64,000 nucleotides of DNA from Vreelandella alkaliphila. GTDB taxonomy: Bacteria > Pseudomonadota > Gammaproteobacteria > Pseudomonadales > Halomonadaceae. Under the pieces are notes generated by a model. The model did not search any database. It was not told the origin of the DNA and saw nothing but the letters and a program-made list of their open reading frames with translations. Positions within the stretch are counted from its first letter, which is position 1, and each line of letters begins with the position of its first letter. Position numbers and translations under genes: made by a program. Location of the stretch: NCBI RefSeq assembly GCF_016107625.1, contig NZ_JABASV010000001.1, positions 1 through 64,000 on the forward strand, given 5' to 3'. Below, one piece after another: positions 29,387 through 40,302 of this stretch.

Positions 29387-31624
29387 TTAACCGTTTGCGA
29401 CCATTGCAAGGGCTTCATTGAGCGTCTTACTTGGGCGCATGACTTGACTAGCCACTTCCCCATTCGGGTGGTAATAGCCTTTAAGGTCAACAGGCTGGCC
29501 TTGCACGCCATTCAGTTCGTCAATGATCTTAGCTTCATTGGCTTTCAGCGTTTCTACCAAACGGGCAAAGCGTGTTTTCAGCTCAGCGTCTTGATCCTGA
29601 GCGGCTAGTGCTTCTGCCCAATAGAGCGCTAGATAGAAGTGGCTTCCTCGGTTATCAAGCTCACCCACTTTGCGCGAAGGTGATTTATTGCTCTCAAGGA
29701 ACTTGCCGTTAGCTTCATCCAACGCTTTCGCCAGCAACTTAGCACGGTCATTGCCAAAACGTTTAGCGAGGTGTTCCAAAGAAGCAACCAGCGCCAGGAA
29801 CTCGCCAAGGCTGTCCCAACGTAGGTGGTTCTCTTCAAGCAGTTGCTGAACGTGCTTAGGTGCGGAACCACCGGCACCCGTTTCAAACAGACCACCGCCA
29901 TCCATCAACGGCACGATAGAAAGCATTTTGGCACTAGTGCCCAACTCAAGAATCGGGAATAGGTCTGTCAGGTAATCACGGAGAATATTGCCCGTCACCG
30001 AGATCGTATCGAGACCACGAATCACGCGCTCAAGGGTGTAACGCATCGCCCGAACTTGAGACATGATATGGATTTCGAGGCCATCTGTATCGTGATCTTT
30101 AAGGTACGTTTTGACCTTTTTGATCAGCTCATTCTCGTGCGGACGGTAAGGATCAAGCCAGAACACCGTCGGCATACCAGAATCACGGCAGCGCTCAACC
30201 GCCAACTTCACCCAGTCGCGTATCGGCGCATCTTTGACCTGACACATGCGCCAGATATCGCCCTGCTCCACCGTCTGTGATAGCAGTACTTCACCCGTGT
30301 CCAGATCAGTGATGTTGGCAACACCATCCGCTGGCACCTCGAAGGTCTTATCGTGAGAACCATACTCTTCAGCTTTTTGTGCCATCAAACCAACATTGGG
30401 AACGGTACCCATTGTGGCCGGATCAAACGCGCCGTGCCATTTACAGAAGTTGATCATTTCCTGATAAATACGCGCGAACGTCGACTCAGGCATAACGGCT
30501 TTGACGTCCTTGAGACGACCATCAGCACCGTACATCTTACCGCCAGCGCGAATCATCGCCGGCATCGAAGCATCAACAATCACATCACTGGGTGAGTGGA
30601 AGTTGGTAATGCCGCGAGCCGAATCAACCATCGCCAGCTCTGGGCGCTTGTCATGGCACGCATGCAGGTCACTAATGACTTCATCACGCTGGGATTCTGG
30701 CAAGGTCGCAATCTTATCGTAGAGATTAGCGATGCCATTGTTAACATCGACACCCAACTCTTTGAAGAGCTCACCGTGCTTCTCAAAGGCGTCCTTGTAG
30801 AAAATTTTGACGCAGTGCCCGAACACGATGGGGTGCGAGACCTTCATCATCGTCGCTTTTACGTGCAATGAGAACATCACACCGGTCTTACGCGCATCCT
30901 CGATTTCACGCTCGTAAAACTCCAGCAGCGCTTTCTTGCTCATAAACATGCTGTCAATGATTTCGCCGTCCAGCAGCTCGACCCGAGGCTTGAGCACCTT
31001 GGTTTCACCGCTGGCAGTGATCAGCTCCATCTTGACGTTGCGAGCGCGATCCAAGGTCATCGACTTCTCGCCGTGGTAGAAGTCGCCACTATGCATGTGT
31101 GAAACATGGGTACGCGACGCCTGGCTCCACTCCCCCATAGAATGCGGGTACTTGCGGGCGTACTCTTTCACGGCCTTCGGTGCGCGACGATCAGAGTTAC
31201 CTTCACGCAATACGGGGTTAACTGCGCTGCCTTTCACTTTGTCATAGCGCGCCTTGATATCTTTCTCTTCATCGCTGCTTGGGTCATCCGGATACTCGGG
31301 CAGCTTGTAACCTTGTTCTTGCAGCTCTTTGATCACCGCCCGCAGCTGCGGCATAGAGGCGCTGATATTCGGTAATTTGATGATATTGGCTTCGGGAACC
31401 TTAGCCAGCGCACCTAATTCGGCCAGGTGGTCTTCGATACGCTGCTCTTCGGTCAAGTAGTCGGGAAATAAAGAGAGAACGCGAGCCGCCAGGGAAATAT
31501 CCCGGGTTTCCACCTCGATACCCGCAGCGTCGGTGAAAGCGTCAATAATCGGTAGCAAAGAGTATGTCGCGAGCGCAGGCGCTTCGTCGGTGAGCGTGTA
31601 AATGATCTTCGGCGTTTTAGACAT
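29387..31624 (-). CDS. icd: Isocitrate dehydrogenase (NADP), monomeric type
   Basis: It catalyses the oxidative decarboxylation of isocitrate to 2-oxoglutarate with NADP, the TCA-cycle branch that competes with AceA. At 745 residues it is the monomeric 80-kDa class, unlike the 45-kDa dimeric enzyme of E. coli. Matching segments include the start [66 protein letters not shown] and [23 protein letters not shown] precedes the ATG. It is divergent from rluE, the same relative arrangement as icd-rluE in E. coli. Confidence 0.96.
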   Translation of the reverse strand: MSKTPKIIYTLTDEAPALATYSLLPIIDAFTDAAGIEVETRDISLAARVLSLFPDYLTEEQRIEDHLAELGALAKVPEANIIKLPNISASMPQLRAVIKELQEQGYKLPEYPDDPSSDEEKDIKARYDKVKGSAVNPVLREGNSDRRAPKAVKEYARKYPHSMGEWSQASRTHVSHMHSGDFYHGEKSMTLDRARNVKMELITASGETKVLKPRVELLDGEIIDSMFMSKKALLEFYEREIEDARKTGVMFSLHVKATMMKVSHPIVFGHCVKIFYKDAFEKHGELFKELGVDVNNGIANLYDKIATLPESQRDEVISDLHACHDKRPELAMVDSARGITNFHSPSDVIVDASMPAMIRAGGKMYGADGRLKDVKAVMPESTFARIYQEMINFCKWHGAFDPATMGTVPNVGLMAQKAEEYGSHDKTFEVPADGVANITDLDTGEVLLSQTVEQGDIWRMCQVKDAPIRDWVKLAVERCRDSGMPTVFWLDPYRPHENELIKKVKTYLKDHDTDGLEIHIMSQVRAMRYTLERVIRGLDTISVTGNILRDYLTDLFPILELGTSAKMLSIVPLMDGGGLFETGAGGSAPKHVQQLLEENHLRWDSLGEFLALVASLEHLAKRFGNDRAKLLAKALDEANGKFLESNKSPSRKVGELDNRGSHFYLALYWAEALAAQDQDAELKTRFARLVETLKANEAKIIDELNGVQGQPVDLKGYYHPNGEVASQVMRPSKTLNEALAMVANG

Positions 31625-31929
31625 TTTGCGTTAACCTCTTTTTTCTATCGCTGTGATTATAGAGATCCTGAGCGACGCGACTTCTTCAACGAGAGACCAT
31701 GCCGCGAAGCAGGCGGGGCCATTTAATTTGGCTTTCCCGGTTATCAATCGGTGGTTTTTACGGTGGTTATTTCAGTGGAAATTACGACAACTCCGGCACG
31801 ACATAAACGCTATTCAAAGGCGGCTTTTCAAGAACTGCCTTTGAAATATTAGCCTCAAAGTATACCAGCGCTGCATTTTAATCGCATGAGAGATTGTCGA
31901 CAAATCAAGGGCACCCTTCTAAAGAGATC
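31625..31929. other. Divergent intergenic region between icd and rluE
   Basis: These 305 bases contain no gene with a credible ribosome-binding site or homology. They must hold the icd promoter and that of the rluE-nudJ pair, but no hexamer pair is convincing enough to annotate. Confidence 0.45.
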
Positions 31930-32532
31930 ATGAGCACTTTATATTTACTGCATAAACCCTATCGTATGCTCTCTCAGTTTACCGACAAACAAGGCCGCGC
32001 CACATTAGCCGATGTTATAGATGTGCCTGGCGTGTACGCCGCAGGGCGGCTTGATTATGACTCTGAGGGCCTGCTGTTATTAAGTGATGACGGCAGCCTC
32101 ATTCACCGTATCGCCCACCCACGTCACAAGCAGCCCAAAACTTACTGGGTGCAGCTCGAAGGGCAGATTAATGATGAGGCAATTAGTGCTCTGAAAAACG
32201 GTGTCACCTTAAAAGATGGCCCAACCCAGCCAGCAAAAGCCCGGCGCATTGAGCCACCGGTCATCGCACAACGCGACCCAAGGATTGACCCTAAGCGCCA
32301 CCCCTCCACCAGTTGGTTAGAGTTAACAATCAGCGAAGGCCGCAACCGCCAAGTACGGCGCATGACCGCCCATGTAGGGTTTCCGACGTTGAGATTGATA
32401 CGCGCGGCGATTGGCACATGGCAACTTGGCGACTTGGCCCCAGGCGAGTGGCGCAAACAAACACTGCACGCTCCACGCCCCACTAAAGCGCCAAAGCGCA
32501 GCGGCGCACCTCGGCACAGGCACTCCAAATGA
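31930..32532 (+). CDS. rluE: 23S rRNA pseudouridine synthase, RluE type
   Basis: A RsuA/RluB/E/F-family pseudouridine synthase without an S4 domain, as in RluE, which modifies U2457 of 23S rRNA in E. coli. The catalytic aspartate is in AAGRLDYDSEGLLLLSDDG. The substrate-binding motif SEGRNRQVRRMTAHVGFPTLRLIRAAIG follows. I chose the ATG at 31930 (200 residues) after AAAGAG; a TTG at 31894 would add 12 residues outside the conserved fold. It overlaps nudJ by four bases (ATGA), so the two are translationally coupled. Confidence 0.9.
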   Translation: MSTLYLLHKPYRMLSQFTDKQGRATLADVIDVPGVYAAGRLDYDSEGLLLLSDDGSLIHRIAHPRHKQPKTYWVQLEGQINDEAISALKNGVTLKDGPTQPAKARRIEPPVIAQRDPRIDPKRHPSTSWLELTISEGRNRQVRRMTAHVGFPTLRLIRAAIGTWQLGDLAPGEWRKQTLHAPRPTKAPKRSGAPRHRHSK

Positions 32533-32990
32533 GCAGTGAGATGATAAAAAATGCCATCATCAGAAGTACCGTTGCCTGCGTGATTCAGCGCAATGACCAC
32601 TTTTTGATGGTGGAAGAAGCCCGCGGCGGTAGGCAAACCGTGTTTAACCAACCGGCTGGACATGTAGAGCCAGGCGAAGGTCCTATGGTAGCCATCTTGC
32701 GTGAAGTGCAAGAAGAAACTGCTTGGCAGGTGACGCTAACCGACTACTTAGGTCTTTATGTCTTCCACACGCCAGAAGGCCTTACCTTTCATAGCCATGG
32801 TTTTATAGCCACACCAGACGTCATGCTCTCGTCCCCCATTGATAGCGACATCACCGCCACTCACTGGCTCACATTAAATGACATCAAAGCCCTCGGCAAT
32901 GCCGGTAGGCTGCGCAGCCCCCTGGTGCTTAAACGGATCGAAAACGCCATTAACGGCCAATGTTATCCCCTGGCCGTGATTCATGAGTGA
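32529..32990 (+). CDS. nudJ: Nudix hydrolase NudJ-like
   Basis: NudJ removes phosphates from nucleoside di- and triphosphates and hydroxymethylpyrimidine pyrophosphate. The Nudix box is readable as GHVEPGEG...REVQEETAW; its final glycine is alanine, a tolerated change. The N-terminal TVACVIQRNDHFLMVEEARGG and the FHTPEGLTFHSHGF segment match NudJ. The 153 residues equal the E. coli protein. The start overlaps the rluE stop, and mnmA follows 73 bases later, as in the E. coli rluE-nudJ-mnmA-hflD-purB order. Confidence 0.9.
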   Translation: MSSEMIKNAIIRSTVACVIQRNDHFLMVEEARGGRQTVFNQPAGHVEPGEGPMVAILREVQEETAWQVTLTDYLGLYVFHTPEGLTFHSHGFIATPDVMLSSPIDSDITATHWLTLNDIKALGNAGRLRSPLVLKRIENAINGQCYPLAVIHE

Positions 32991-33019
32991 AGCACTCGAA
33001 GCACCAAGCCTCCATCGTG

Positions 33020-33025
33020 TATAAT
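33020..33025 (+). promoter_or_regulatory. Candidate -10 box before mnmA
   Basis: A perfect TATAAT lies 39 bases before the mnmA start at 33064, in the short gap after nudJ. The best -35 at an 18-base spacing is TCGAAG (three of six matches), so this is a weak candidate for an internal promoter. Confidence 0.35.
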
Positions 33026-33063
33026 CAGCACCCAATTGCACACCACTTCAACTGAGGATGCCA

Positions 33064-34206
33064 ATGACATCCACCCATGGCACGTCTATTCCTGAAGCGC
33101 CCGAGGCCCAAAAAGTAATTGTTGGCATGTCGGGCGGCGTTGATTCATCGGTTTCTGCTCTCCTTCTACTCCAACAAGGGTATGAGGTTGAGGGCCTGTT
33201 TATGAAGAATTGGGATGAAGACGACGGCACCGAATACTGCACGGCAAAAGAAGATCTTGCCGATGCAGAAGCTGTGTGTGAGAAGCTGGGCATCAAATTG
33301 CATACGGCCAATTTCGCATCCGAGTATTGGGATAACGTCTTCGAGCATTTTTTAGCCGAATATAAAGCGGGCAGAACGCCCAATCCCGATATCCTGTGCA
33401 ACCGAGAGATCAAGTTTAAGGTCTTTCTAGACTACGCTGAAATGTTAGGCGCAGATAAAATCGCAACCGGGCATTATGTTCGCCAAGGAGTTCGCGGAGG
33501 ACGCCCGCGCCTGCTAAAAGGTGTGGATAGCAATAAAGATCAAAGCTATTTCCTGCACGCGGTGCCTGAAGCAGCGATTGCGCGCACCCTGTTTCCGGTT
33601 GGTGAGCTTGAAAAACCTGCCGTTAGAGCCTTGGCTGAACAGCACGATCTTATTACCGCCAAGAAAAAAGACTCTACTGGTATTTGCTTTATCGGCGAGC
33701 GCCGCTTCCGCGACTTTTTGCAGCAATACCTGCCCGCACAACCCGGCAATATTGAAACGCCCGAAGGCGATGTCATTGGTAAGCATATGGGACTGATGTA
33801 CTACACCCTCGGGCAGCGCCAAGGGTTAGGCATTGGTGGTCTCGCCAACTATTCGGAAGACCCATGGTACGTAGCGGCCAAAGACCTTGAGCGTAATGTA
33901 TTGATTGTCGTCCAAGGCAAGCATCACCACCTGCTGTTCACCAATGCGTTGGCCACTGAAGCCATGGATTGGGTAGCAGGTGAACCGCCTGCCGCACAGG
34001 GCCGTTACACCGCCAAAACCCGCTATCGTCAAAGTGATTGCCCATGTGAAATCCATGCGCTGCCCGACGGCACTGTTGAGGTGGTGTTTGATGATCCTCA
34101 GTGGGCGGTCACACCAGGCCAGTCATTGGTACTTTATGATGGTGAAATTTGCTTAGGCGGCGGCGTTATTCGCGCCACTTGGAATACCACGGAGGCCGCT
34201 GCATGA
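33064..34206 (+). CDS. mnmA: tRNA 2-thiouridylase MnmA
   Basis: MnmA puts sulfur on U34 of tRNA Glu, Gln and Lys using ATP and a persulfide relay; tRNA-Glu(TTC) at 111-186 is one expected substrate. The PP-loop is [11 protein letters not shown]. The catalytic cysteines are in [13 protein letters not shown] and [18 protein letters not shown] and [11 protein letters not shown] are further family motifs. I prefer the ATG at 33064 (380 residues), six bases after TGAGG; the ATG at 33058 abuts that site. The stop overlaps the hflD start as ATGA. Confidence 0.95.
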   Translation: MTSTHGTSIPEAPEAQKVIVGMSGGVDSSVSALLLLQQGYEVEGLFMKNWDEDDGTEYCTAKEDLADAEAVCEKLGIKLHTANFASEYWDNVFEHFLAEYKAGRTPNPDILCNREIKFKVFLDYAEMLGADKIATGHYVRQGVRGGRPRLLKGVDSNKDQSYFLHAVPEAAIARTLFPVGELEKPAVRALAEQHDLITAKKKDSTGICFIGERRFRDFLQQYLPAQPGNIETPEGDVIGKHMGLMYYTLGQRQGLGIGGLANYSEDPWYVAAKDLERNVLIVVQGKHHHLLFTNALATEAMDWVAGEPPAAQGRYTAKTRYRQSDCPCEIHALPDGTVEVVFDDPQWAVTPGQSLVLYDGEICLGGGVIRATWNTTEAAA

Positions 34207-34841
34207 GCGCTACCCCTATTCATCGCGCGCCGGATTCTCAAGCCGCTCGCCAAGCACTGGCACTGGCCGGCGTCTTCCAATCCGCTAGTTTGGTAGATGA
34301 ACTCGCGCGTACTGGGCAAGTAGATCCTCGCGCCTGGGAAACACTCATCAATGCAACCGTGGACACCAACCCGGAAAGCTTTGAAGCTATTTATGGCGGC
34401 CACCCCAATAATTTACGCCGCGGGTTAGAAACACTCGAAGCCCTTGTTGGCCGCAAACAAGCCAATCCTGTGGTTCTCCGCTACGGTTTTTCGCTGCTAC
34501 TGTTAATGAATAAACTGCGCACTGACCGCCATATGATGGATTTACTTGGTCAAAAGCTATCCCACGTACAGGGACAGGCAGAGCACTTCGGCAGCACTCA
34601 TGAAAATGTGATTGCAAGCCTGGGCGATGCCTACCAAGAAACCATTTCGACGTTCAAAACCCGCATCGTGGTTCAGGGCGACCCCTCTTTACTGCAGACT
34701 CGCATGATGCCCGAGCGGGTGCGCGCTTGTTTGATGGCGGGCATACGTTTTGCGCTGCTATGGCACCAGCAAGGCGGCCGTCGCTGGAAGCTTGTTTTCC
34801 AGCGTAAAGCGTTGAGGCGCGCGCTTGATAGCCTTGGCTAA
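34203..34841 (+). CDS. hflD: High frequency lysogenization protein HflD homologue
   Basis: HflD is a peripheral membrane protein that in E. coli binds lambda CII and affects lysogeny; its native cellular role is unclear. The 212-residue helical sequence fits the family ([21 protein letters not shown] at the start, [14 protein letters not shown] in the middle, [30 protein letters not shown] near the end). The ATG overlaps the mnmA stop by four bases and gives the usual length. It lies between mnmA and purB, the conserved order. Confidence 0.92.
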   Translation: MSATPIHRAPDSQAARQALALAGVFQSASLVDELARTGQVDPRAWETLINATVDTNPESFEAIYGGHPNNLRRGLETLEALVGRKQANPVVLRYGFSLLLLMNKLRTDRHMMDLLGQKLSHVQGQAEHFGSTHENVIASLGDAYQETISTFKTRIVVQGDPSLLQTRMMPERVRACLMAGIRFALLWHQQGGRRWKLVFQRKALRRALDSLG

Positions 34842-34931
34842 AGCGCCCAAAGATCATCGAGGCACTTCGAGCGATTTCTTTTCGACATATTGCTGTTCGA
34901 ACCATTGACTTCAGACCACCTTGGAAACTAA

Positions 34932-36320
<1,389 letters not shown>

Positions 36321-36375
36321 ACGACGCACTGCGTCCTTAGTAAGACGCAGCGCTCATTTGAACTAGGATAACGCC

Positions 36376-37557
36376 ATGAGCCAACACGATAAGCCACTCA
36401 CATTGCTGGGCGATTTAACGCCCGAAGACTTCTTGGCCAATTACTGGCAGCAGAAGCCGCTGCTGATTCGTGGCGCTATCCCCGACTTTATTAGCCCCAT
36501 CGACCCCGATGAGCTAGCCGGGCTTGCCTGCGAACCCGGTGTAGAAGCGCGCCTTGTGGAAGAAAATGGGCCTGATGGCCCCTGGCAGGTTTCCCACGGC
36601 CCGTTTGACGACGCTACCTTTGAGCGGTTACCGGAAGGCAACTGGAGCCTCCTGGTTCAAGCCGTCGATCACTATGTACCGTCTATCGCTGCACTAATGG
36701 ATGAATTTGATTTCCTTCCCCGTTGGCGGTTAGACGACATCATGGTCAGCTATGCGCCGCCCGGTGGTAGCGTCGGCCCGCATATCGACCAATACGATGT
36801 TTTCCTGTTACAGGCTAGCGGCCACCGGCGTTGGCAACTAGGCGGTAAGCAGCCAGACAACGCGCCCATTATCCAAGGTATCGATCTACGTATTCTTGAA
36901 ACCTTTGAGATTGAAGCTGACTCTGACTGGACGCTATCACCGGGCGATATGCTATATCTCCCCCCTGGCTGGGCGCACCACGGCGTTAGCCAAACCGACG
37001 ACTGCATGACTGTTTCGGTGGGGTTTAGGGCACCATCAGCGGATGAAGCCATCACATCCTACGCCGACTATCTAGGAGAGCAGCTTTCTGACTCCCACCG
37101 CTATAGCGATGCAGGCATGTCTCCTGCAAGCCAAGTTGGTGAACTAGATGATGCGGCCGTTGAACGTATGCGCCAGTTCGTACTTTCCACCTTGGACAAT
37201 CCTGAGCAAATAGCCCAGTGGTTTGGTCGCGTCATGACCCAACCGAAATACATTGACCAAGTAGCGCCCCTTGAAGAGCCAATGACGGAAGCTGACCTTG
37301 TTGCGCAACTACAAGACGGTGAACCACTTTTTCATATGCCGGGTTCCCGCGTTGCTTGGCGAAGCGATGCCAACGGCACCACGCTCTTTGTCGACGGCGA
37401 CGGACACTCCTGTTCAATCGAGTTAGCCAAGCGGCTTGCAGACCCATCGCCTATGTATGAAGACGTACTTGCCATTGATGGGGCAGCAGCGCTGATAACA
37501 CAGTTAGTAAACACTGGAAGCTTAGGCTTTATGGGCGAAGAGGATGATGAGGAGTAG
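36376..37557 (+). CDS. roxA: 50S ribosomal protein L16 arginine hydroxylase RoxA
   Basis: A JmjC/cupin-type Fe(II) and 2-oxoglutarate oxygenase; E. coli RoxA (YcfD) hydroxylates an arginine of ribosomal protein L16. The N-terminal half carries the double-stranded beta-helix with the iron ligands in GPHIDQYDVFLLQASGHRRW (HxD) and the later histidine in PPGWAHHGVS. The C-terminal half is a helical dimerisation and winged-helix part. The 393 residues compare with 373 in E. coli. Position after purB is as I recall from Pseudomonas. The C-terminus is notably acidic. Confidence 0.92.
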   Translation: MSQHDKPLTLLGDLTPEDFLANYWQQKPLLIRGAIPDFISPIDPDELAGLACEPGVEARLVEENGPDGPWQVSHGPFDDATFERLPEGNWSLLVQAVDHYVPSIAALMDEFDFLPRWRLDDIMVSYAPPGGSVGPHIDQYDVFLLQASGHRRWQLGGKQPDNAPIIQGIDLRILETFEIEADSDWTLSPGDMLYLPPGWAHHGVSQTDDCMTVSVGFRAPSADEAITSYADYLGEQLSDSHRYSDAGMSPASQVGELDDAAVERMRQFVLSTLDNPEQIAQWFGRVMTQPKYIDQVAPLEEPMTEADLVAQLQDGEPLFHMPGSRVAWRSDANGTTLFVDGDGHSCSIELAKRLADPSPMYEDVLAIDGAAALITQLVNTGSLGFMGEEDDEE

Positions 37558-37563
37558 CTAGCG

Positions 37564-37986
37564 GTGTCGACGACAACAATTATTAACGGTGATTGGAGTA
37601 CGCTAAAGGATATAGCTTCCGAGATCCGCCGCGTGGTGTTTATCGAAGAACAGTGCGTGCCCCAAGAGGAGGAGTGGGATGGCCATGACGATGAGTGCAG
37701 CCACTTCATTGCCTATCTTGAGGATCAGCCCGTGGGGACTGCGCGACTGCTGCCCGATGGCCATATTGGGCGCGTCGCGGTACTCGATAGCGCGCGTGGC
37801 GCTGGCATTGGCTATCAACTCATGGAAGCTGCCATTCAGGCTGCTCGAGAAGCAGGCCATACCCATGTAGCGCTGAGCGCTCAATTGCACGCTCTCGCCT
37901 TTTACCAGCGCTTGGGATTTGTGGCGCATGGTGGCACCTTTATGGATGCCGGAATACCTCACCGGGAAATGCTGCTAACGCTGTAG
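37564..37986 (+). CDS. GNAT-family N-acetyltransferase
   Basis: A 140-residue single-domain acetyltransferase. The first strand and helix hold RRVVFIEEQCVPQEEEWDGHD, and the acetyl-CoA loop is RVAVLDSARGAGIGYQLM (the Q/RxxGxG/A motif). The C-terminal HVALSAQLHALAFYQRLGFVAHGGTFMDAGIPHREM is typical of the ElaA/YjcF branch. The substrate is unknown. The start is GTG at 37564, with GAGGAG about nine bases upstream inside the end of roxA, so it is probably translated from the roxA transcript. A strong terminator follows at 38025. Confidence 0.85.
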   Translation: MSTTTIINGDWSTLKDIASEIRRVVFIEEQCVPQEEEWDGHDDECSHFIAYLEDQPVGTARLLPDGHIGRVAVLDSARGAGIGYQLMEAAIQAAREAGHTHVALSAQLHALAFYQRLGFVAHGGTFMDAGIPHREMLLTL

Positions 37987-38024
37987 TTGCTTTTTTTTCA
38001 CTACGATTGTGATCAATCAATGAG

Positions 38025-38053
38025 AGCGCCACTGCTATGTGGCGCTTTTTTTT
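38025..38053 (+). terminator. Intrinsic terminator after the GNAT gene
   Basis: AGCGCCAC pairs with GTGGCGCT around a 6-base loop and runs into eight T residues. It separates the purB-roxA-GNAT run from aceA. Confidence 0.92.
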
Positions 38054-38115
38054 GCTCCATTTTCAGCTCACCTGACGAAAAACGACTACACAAACAGAGC
38101 GTTTCAGCACGCTCC

Positions 38116-38130
38116 TGTAGTTGAACTACA
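38116..38130. promoter_or_regulatory. 15-bp palindrome upstream of aceA, HexR/RccR-type operator candidate
   Basis: TGTAGTT-G-AACTACA is a perfect 7-1-7 inverted repeat, 304 bases before the aceA start. Its TGTAGT/ACTACA arms and 15-bp total length match the pseudo-palindrome described for the RpiR-family regulators HexR and RccR of Pseudomonas, where RccR controls the glyoxylate shunt. The assignment is by similarity only. The regulator gene is not in this window. The 448-base gap before aceA holds no gene. Confidence 0.55.
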
Positions 38131-38285
38131 ACCCCTTCTGCCCCCAAGTGACAATTGTTGAACCTGCCGTTCTCGTTGATAGTTATTGCACCGCAGCGTT
38201 ATGGCGCAACATCGAAGGTAGCCAAACTGGAAACGCTGTAACCGACGTTTAAACAAGCGTCTCAACAATGACTACTCTCCGATGC

Positions 38286-38330
38286 GACGTTTGACTAAGA
38301 GACGTTTTGCTCAGAGACAATTGGCGTAGA
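38286..38330. repeat. Three tandem 15-bp units in the aceA leader region
   Basis: GACGTTTGACTAAGA, GACGTTTTGCTCAGA and GACAATTGGCGTAGA follow in exact 15-base register, and GAC begins again at 38331. A further related unit, GACGTTTAAACAAGC, lies at 38244-38258 but out of phase. They lie 105-149 bases before aceA. Whether they bind a regulator or are a simple duplication is unknown. Confidence 0.65.
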
Positions 38331-38434
38331 GACAGCGCTTTAAATTTCGATAATGCTGAACACATCTTCGCAGGTGCAGCATAAGAATAAGCTAACTTGC
38401 GAAATAGCTATCATGACCCCGGAGGAAACAGCTT

Positions 38435-40033
38435 ATGTCAGGACTGCTCGACGATATCAAAGCAATGGCCCAACTGCGCGAAGCTCAAGGCGGCAAATGG
38501 GAAGCGATCAAACCTGAATACGCTGCACGCATGCGTGCTCAGAACCGTTTTCATACCGGTTTGGATATTGCACGCTACACTGCAAAAATTATGCGTGACG
38601 ATATGGCGGCCTACGACGCCGACACGTCTAAGTACACGCAGTCTCTGGGGTGCTGGCACGGTTTTATTGGCCAACAAAAACTGATTTCCATTAAAAAGCA
38701 CTTTGGCACGACGAAGCGCAGTTACCTCTACCTGTCAGGCTGGATGGTAGCCGCCTTACGCTCCGAGTTCGGCCCACTGCCCGATCAGTCCATGCATGAA
38801 AAAACATCCGTCGCTGATCTGATCGAAGAGCTGTACACCTTCCTGAAGCAGGCAGATGCTTGGGAGCTTAACCACCTGTTCCGTGCCCTGGATGAGGCCA
38901 AAGAAGCAGGCGACAGCGCTCAAGAGCAAGAGCTAATCAGCAAGATCGATAACTACGAGACACATATCGTACCGATCATTGCTGATATCGATGCAGGTTT
39001 TGGTAACGCTGAAGCGACTTACCTGCTGGCCAAGAAATTTATCCAAGCGGGCGCTTGCTGTATCCAGCTTGAAAACCAAGTTTCCGATGAGAAGCAGTGT
39101 GGCCACCAGGATGGTAAAGTCACCGTTCCCCACGAAGACTTCCTGGCAAAAATCAATGCAGTGCGTTATGCCTTCCTTGAGCTCGGCATCGAAGATGGCG
39201 TTATCGTGGCGCGTACCGACTCGCTAGGCGCAGGCTTAACTCAGAAAATTGCAGTGACTAACGAACCTGGCGATCTAGGTGACCAATACAACAGCTTCTT
39301 AGATGGCGATGTCATCGAAAATGCTAGCGACATCAATAATGGTGACGTGGTTATCAAACAAAACGGTAAGCTGGTTAAGCCGAAGCGTTTAGCGTCAGGC
39401 CTCTACCAGTTCAAACCGGGCACTGGCGAAGACCGCGTTGTGCTTGACTGTATCACCAGCCTGCAAAACGGCGCTGACCTGCTATGGATTGAGACCGAGA
39501 AGCCACACGTCGGCCAAATTGCCAGCATGGTTAACCGCATCCGCGCCGTCGTGCCCGATGCCAAGTTGGTTTACAACAACTCACCGTCATTTAACTGGAC
39601 GCTAAACTTCCGCCAGCAAGTATTTGATGCCTGGGAAAAAGAAGGCAAAGATGTTTCCGCTTACCAGCGTGACAAGCTAATGGGTGTTGAATACGACAAC
39701 ACTGAACTTGGCCAACTAGCGGATGAGTGGACACGTAACTTCCAACGCGATGGCGCTCGTGAAGCCGGTATTTTCCACCACCTAATCACTCTGCCGACGT
39801 ACCACACAGCGGCACTATCAACTGATAACCTGGCTAAAGGCTACTTCGGTGATGAAGGCATGCTGGCCTACGTCGCAGGGGTACAGCGTCAGGAGATTCG
39901 TCAAGGCATCGCTACCGTAAGACACCAGGACATGGCTGGCTCTAATATTGGCGACGACCATAAAGAGTTTTTCCACGGTGATGCGGCACTTAAAGCTGGT
40001 GGTAAAGACAACACCATGAACCAGTTCGGCTAA
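38435..40033 (+). CDS. aceA: Isocitrate lyase AceA (long form)
   Basis: AceA splits isocitrate into glyoxylate and succinate, the first glyoxylate-shunt step for growth on acetate or fatty acids. At 532 residues it is the long Pseudomonas-type enzyme rather than the 434-residue E. coli form. The catalytic cysteine is Cys222 in K220-Q-C-G-H224, where E. coli has KKCGH; the Q is usual in this branch. IDAGFGN and PSFNW are the metal- and substrate-binding segments. GGAGG precedes the ATG by about eight bases. The upstream region carries the palindrome and the 15-bp repeats. Confidence 0.96.
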   Translation: MSGLLDDIKAMAQLREAQGGKWEAIKPEYAARMRAQNRFHTGLDIARYTAKIMRDDMAAYDADTSKYTQSLGCWHGFIGQQKLISIKKHFGTTKRSYLYLSGWMVAALRSEFGPLPDQSMHEKTSVADLIEELYTFLKQADAWELNHLFRALDEAKEAGDSAQEQELISKIDNYETHIVPIIADIDAGFGNAEATYLLAKKFIQAGACCIQLENQVSDEKQCGHQDGKVTVPHEDFLAKINAVRYAFLELGIEDGVIVARTDSLGAGLTQKIAVTNEPGDLGDQYNSFLDGDVIENASDINNGDVVIKQNGKLVKPKRLASGLYQFKPGTGEDRVVLDCITSLQNGADLLWIETEKPHVGQIASMVNRIRAVVPDAKLVYNNSPSFNWTLNFRQQVFDAWEKEGKDVSAYQRDKLMGVEYDNTELGQLADEWTRNFQRDGAREAGIFHHLITLPTYHTAALSTDNLAKGYFGDEGMLAYVAGVQRQEIRQGIATVRHQDMAGSNIGDDHKEFFHGDAALKAGGKDNTMNQFG

Positions 40034-40055
40034 TCACTTAATTAGCACGACACAA

Positions 40056-40085
40056 CAGGGGGCTTAGGCTCCCTGTATTTTTTAT
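40056..40085 (+). terminator. Terminator of aceA
   Basis: CAGGG...CCCTG with additional GC pairs around a short loop is followed by TATTTTTTAT. It lies 23 bases after the aceA stop. The stem is short and contains a possible bulge. Confidence 0.6.
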
Positions 40086-40302
40086 AGCACTCCCTCCCCC
40101 CTCCTTCTCAAACACTGTGCACGCTTTTACACATTGCTTTCTTAATACTTGTCTACACTTAAGTTCGTGATCTTTCTTGCTGATGGCTAGTCAAAACTAG
40201 CCGCTTAGGTTATCTTTGGCGAACGCTGTTCTATAACTAGCTTACGTATTACCACCGCTACGGCTTAGCAGCCATGCGGGTCAAGACACACTGGAGGTTT
40301 GA

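Noticed and set aside
31653..31844. Small open frame between icd and rluE
   Set aside because: No ribosome-binding site, and no membrane, signal or domain pattern; composition looks non-coding.
34149..34202. Extended HflD start within mnmA
   Set aside because: The added arginine-rich residues are the out-of-frame reading of the MnmA C-terminus. The ATGA overlap at 34203 is the normal coupled start.
38286..38330. Possible CRISPR-like array before aceA
   Set aside because: Units are 15 bp and contiguous with no spacers, and no cas genes are present. It is a simple tandem repeat.
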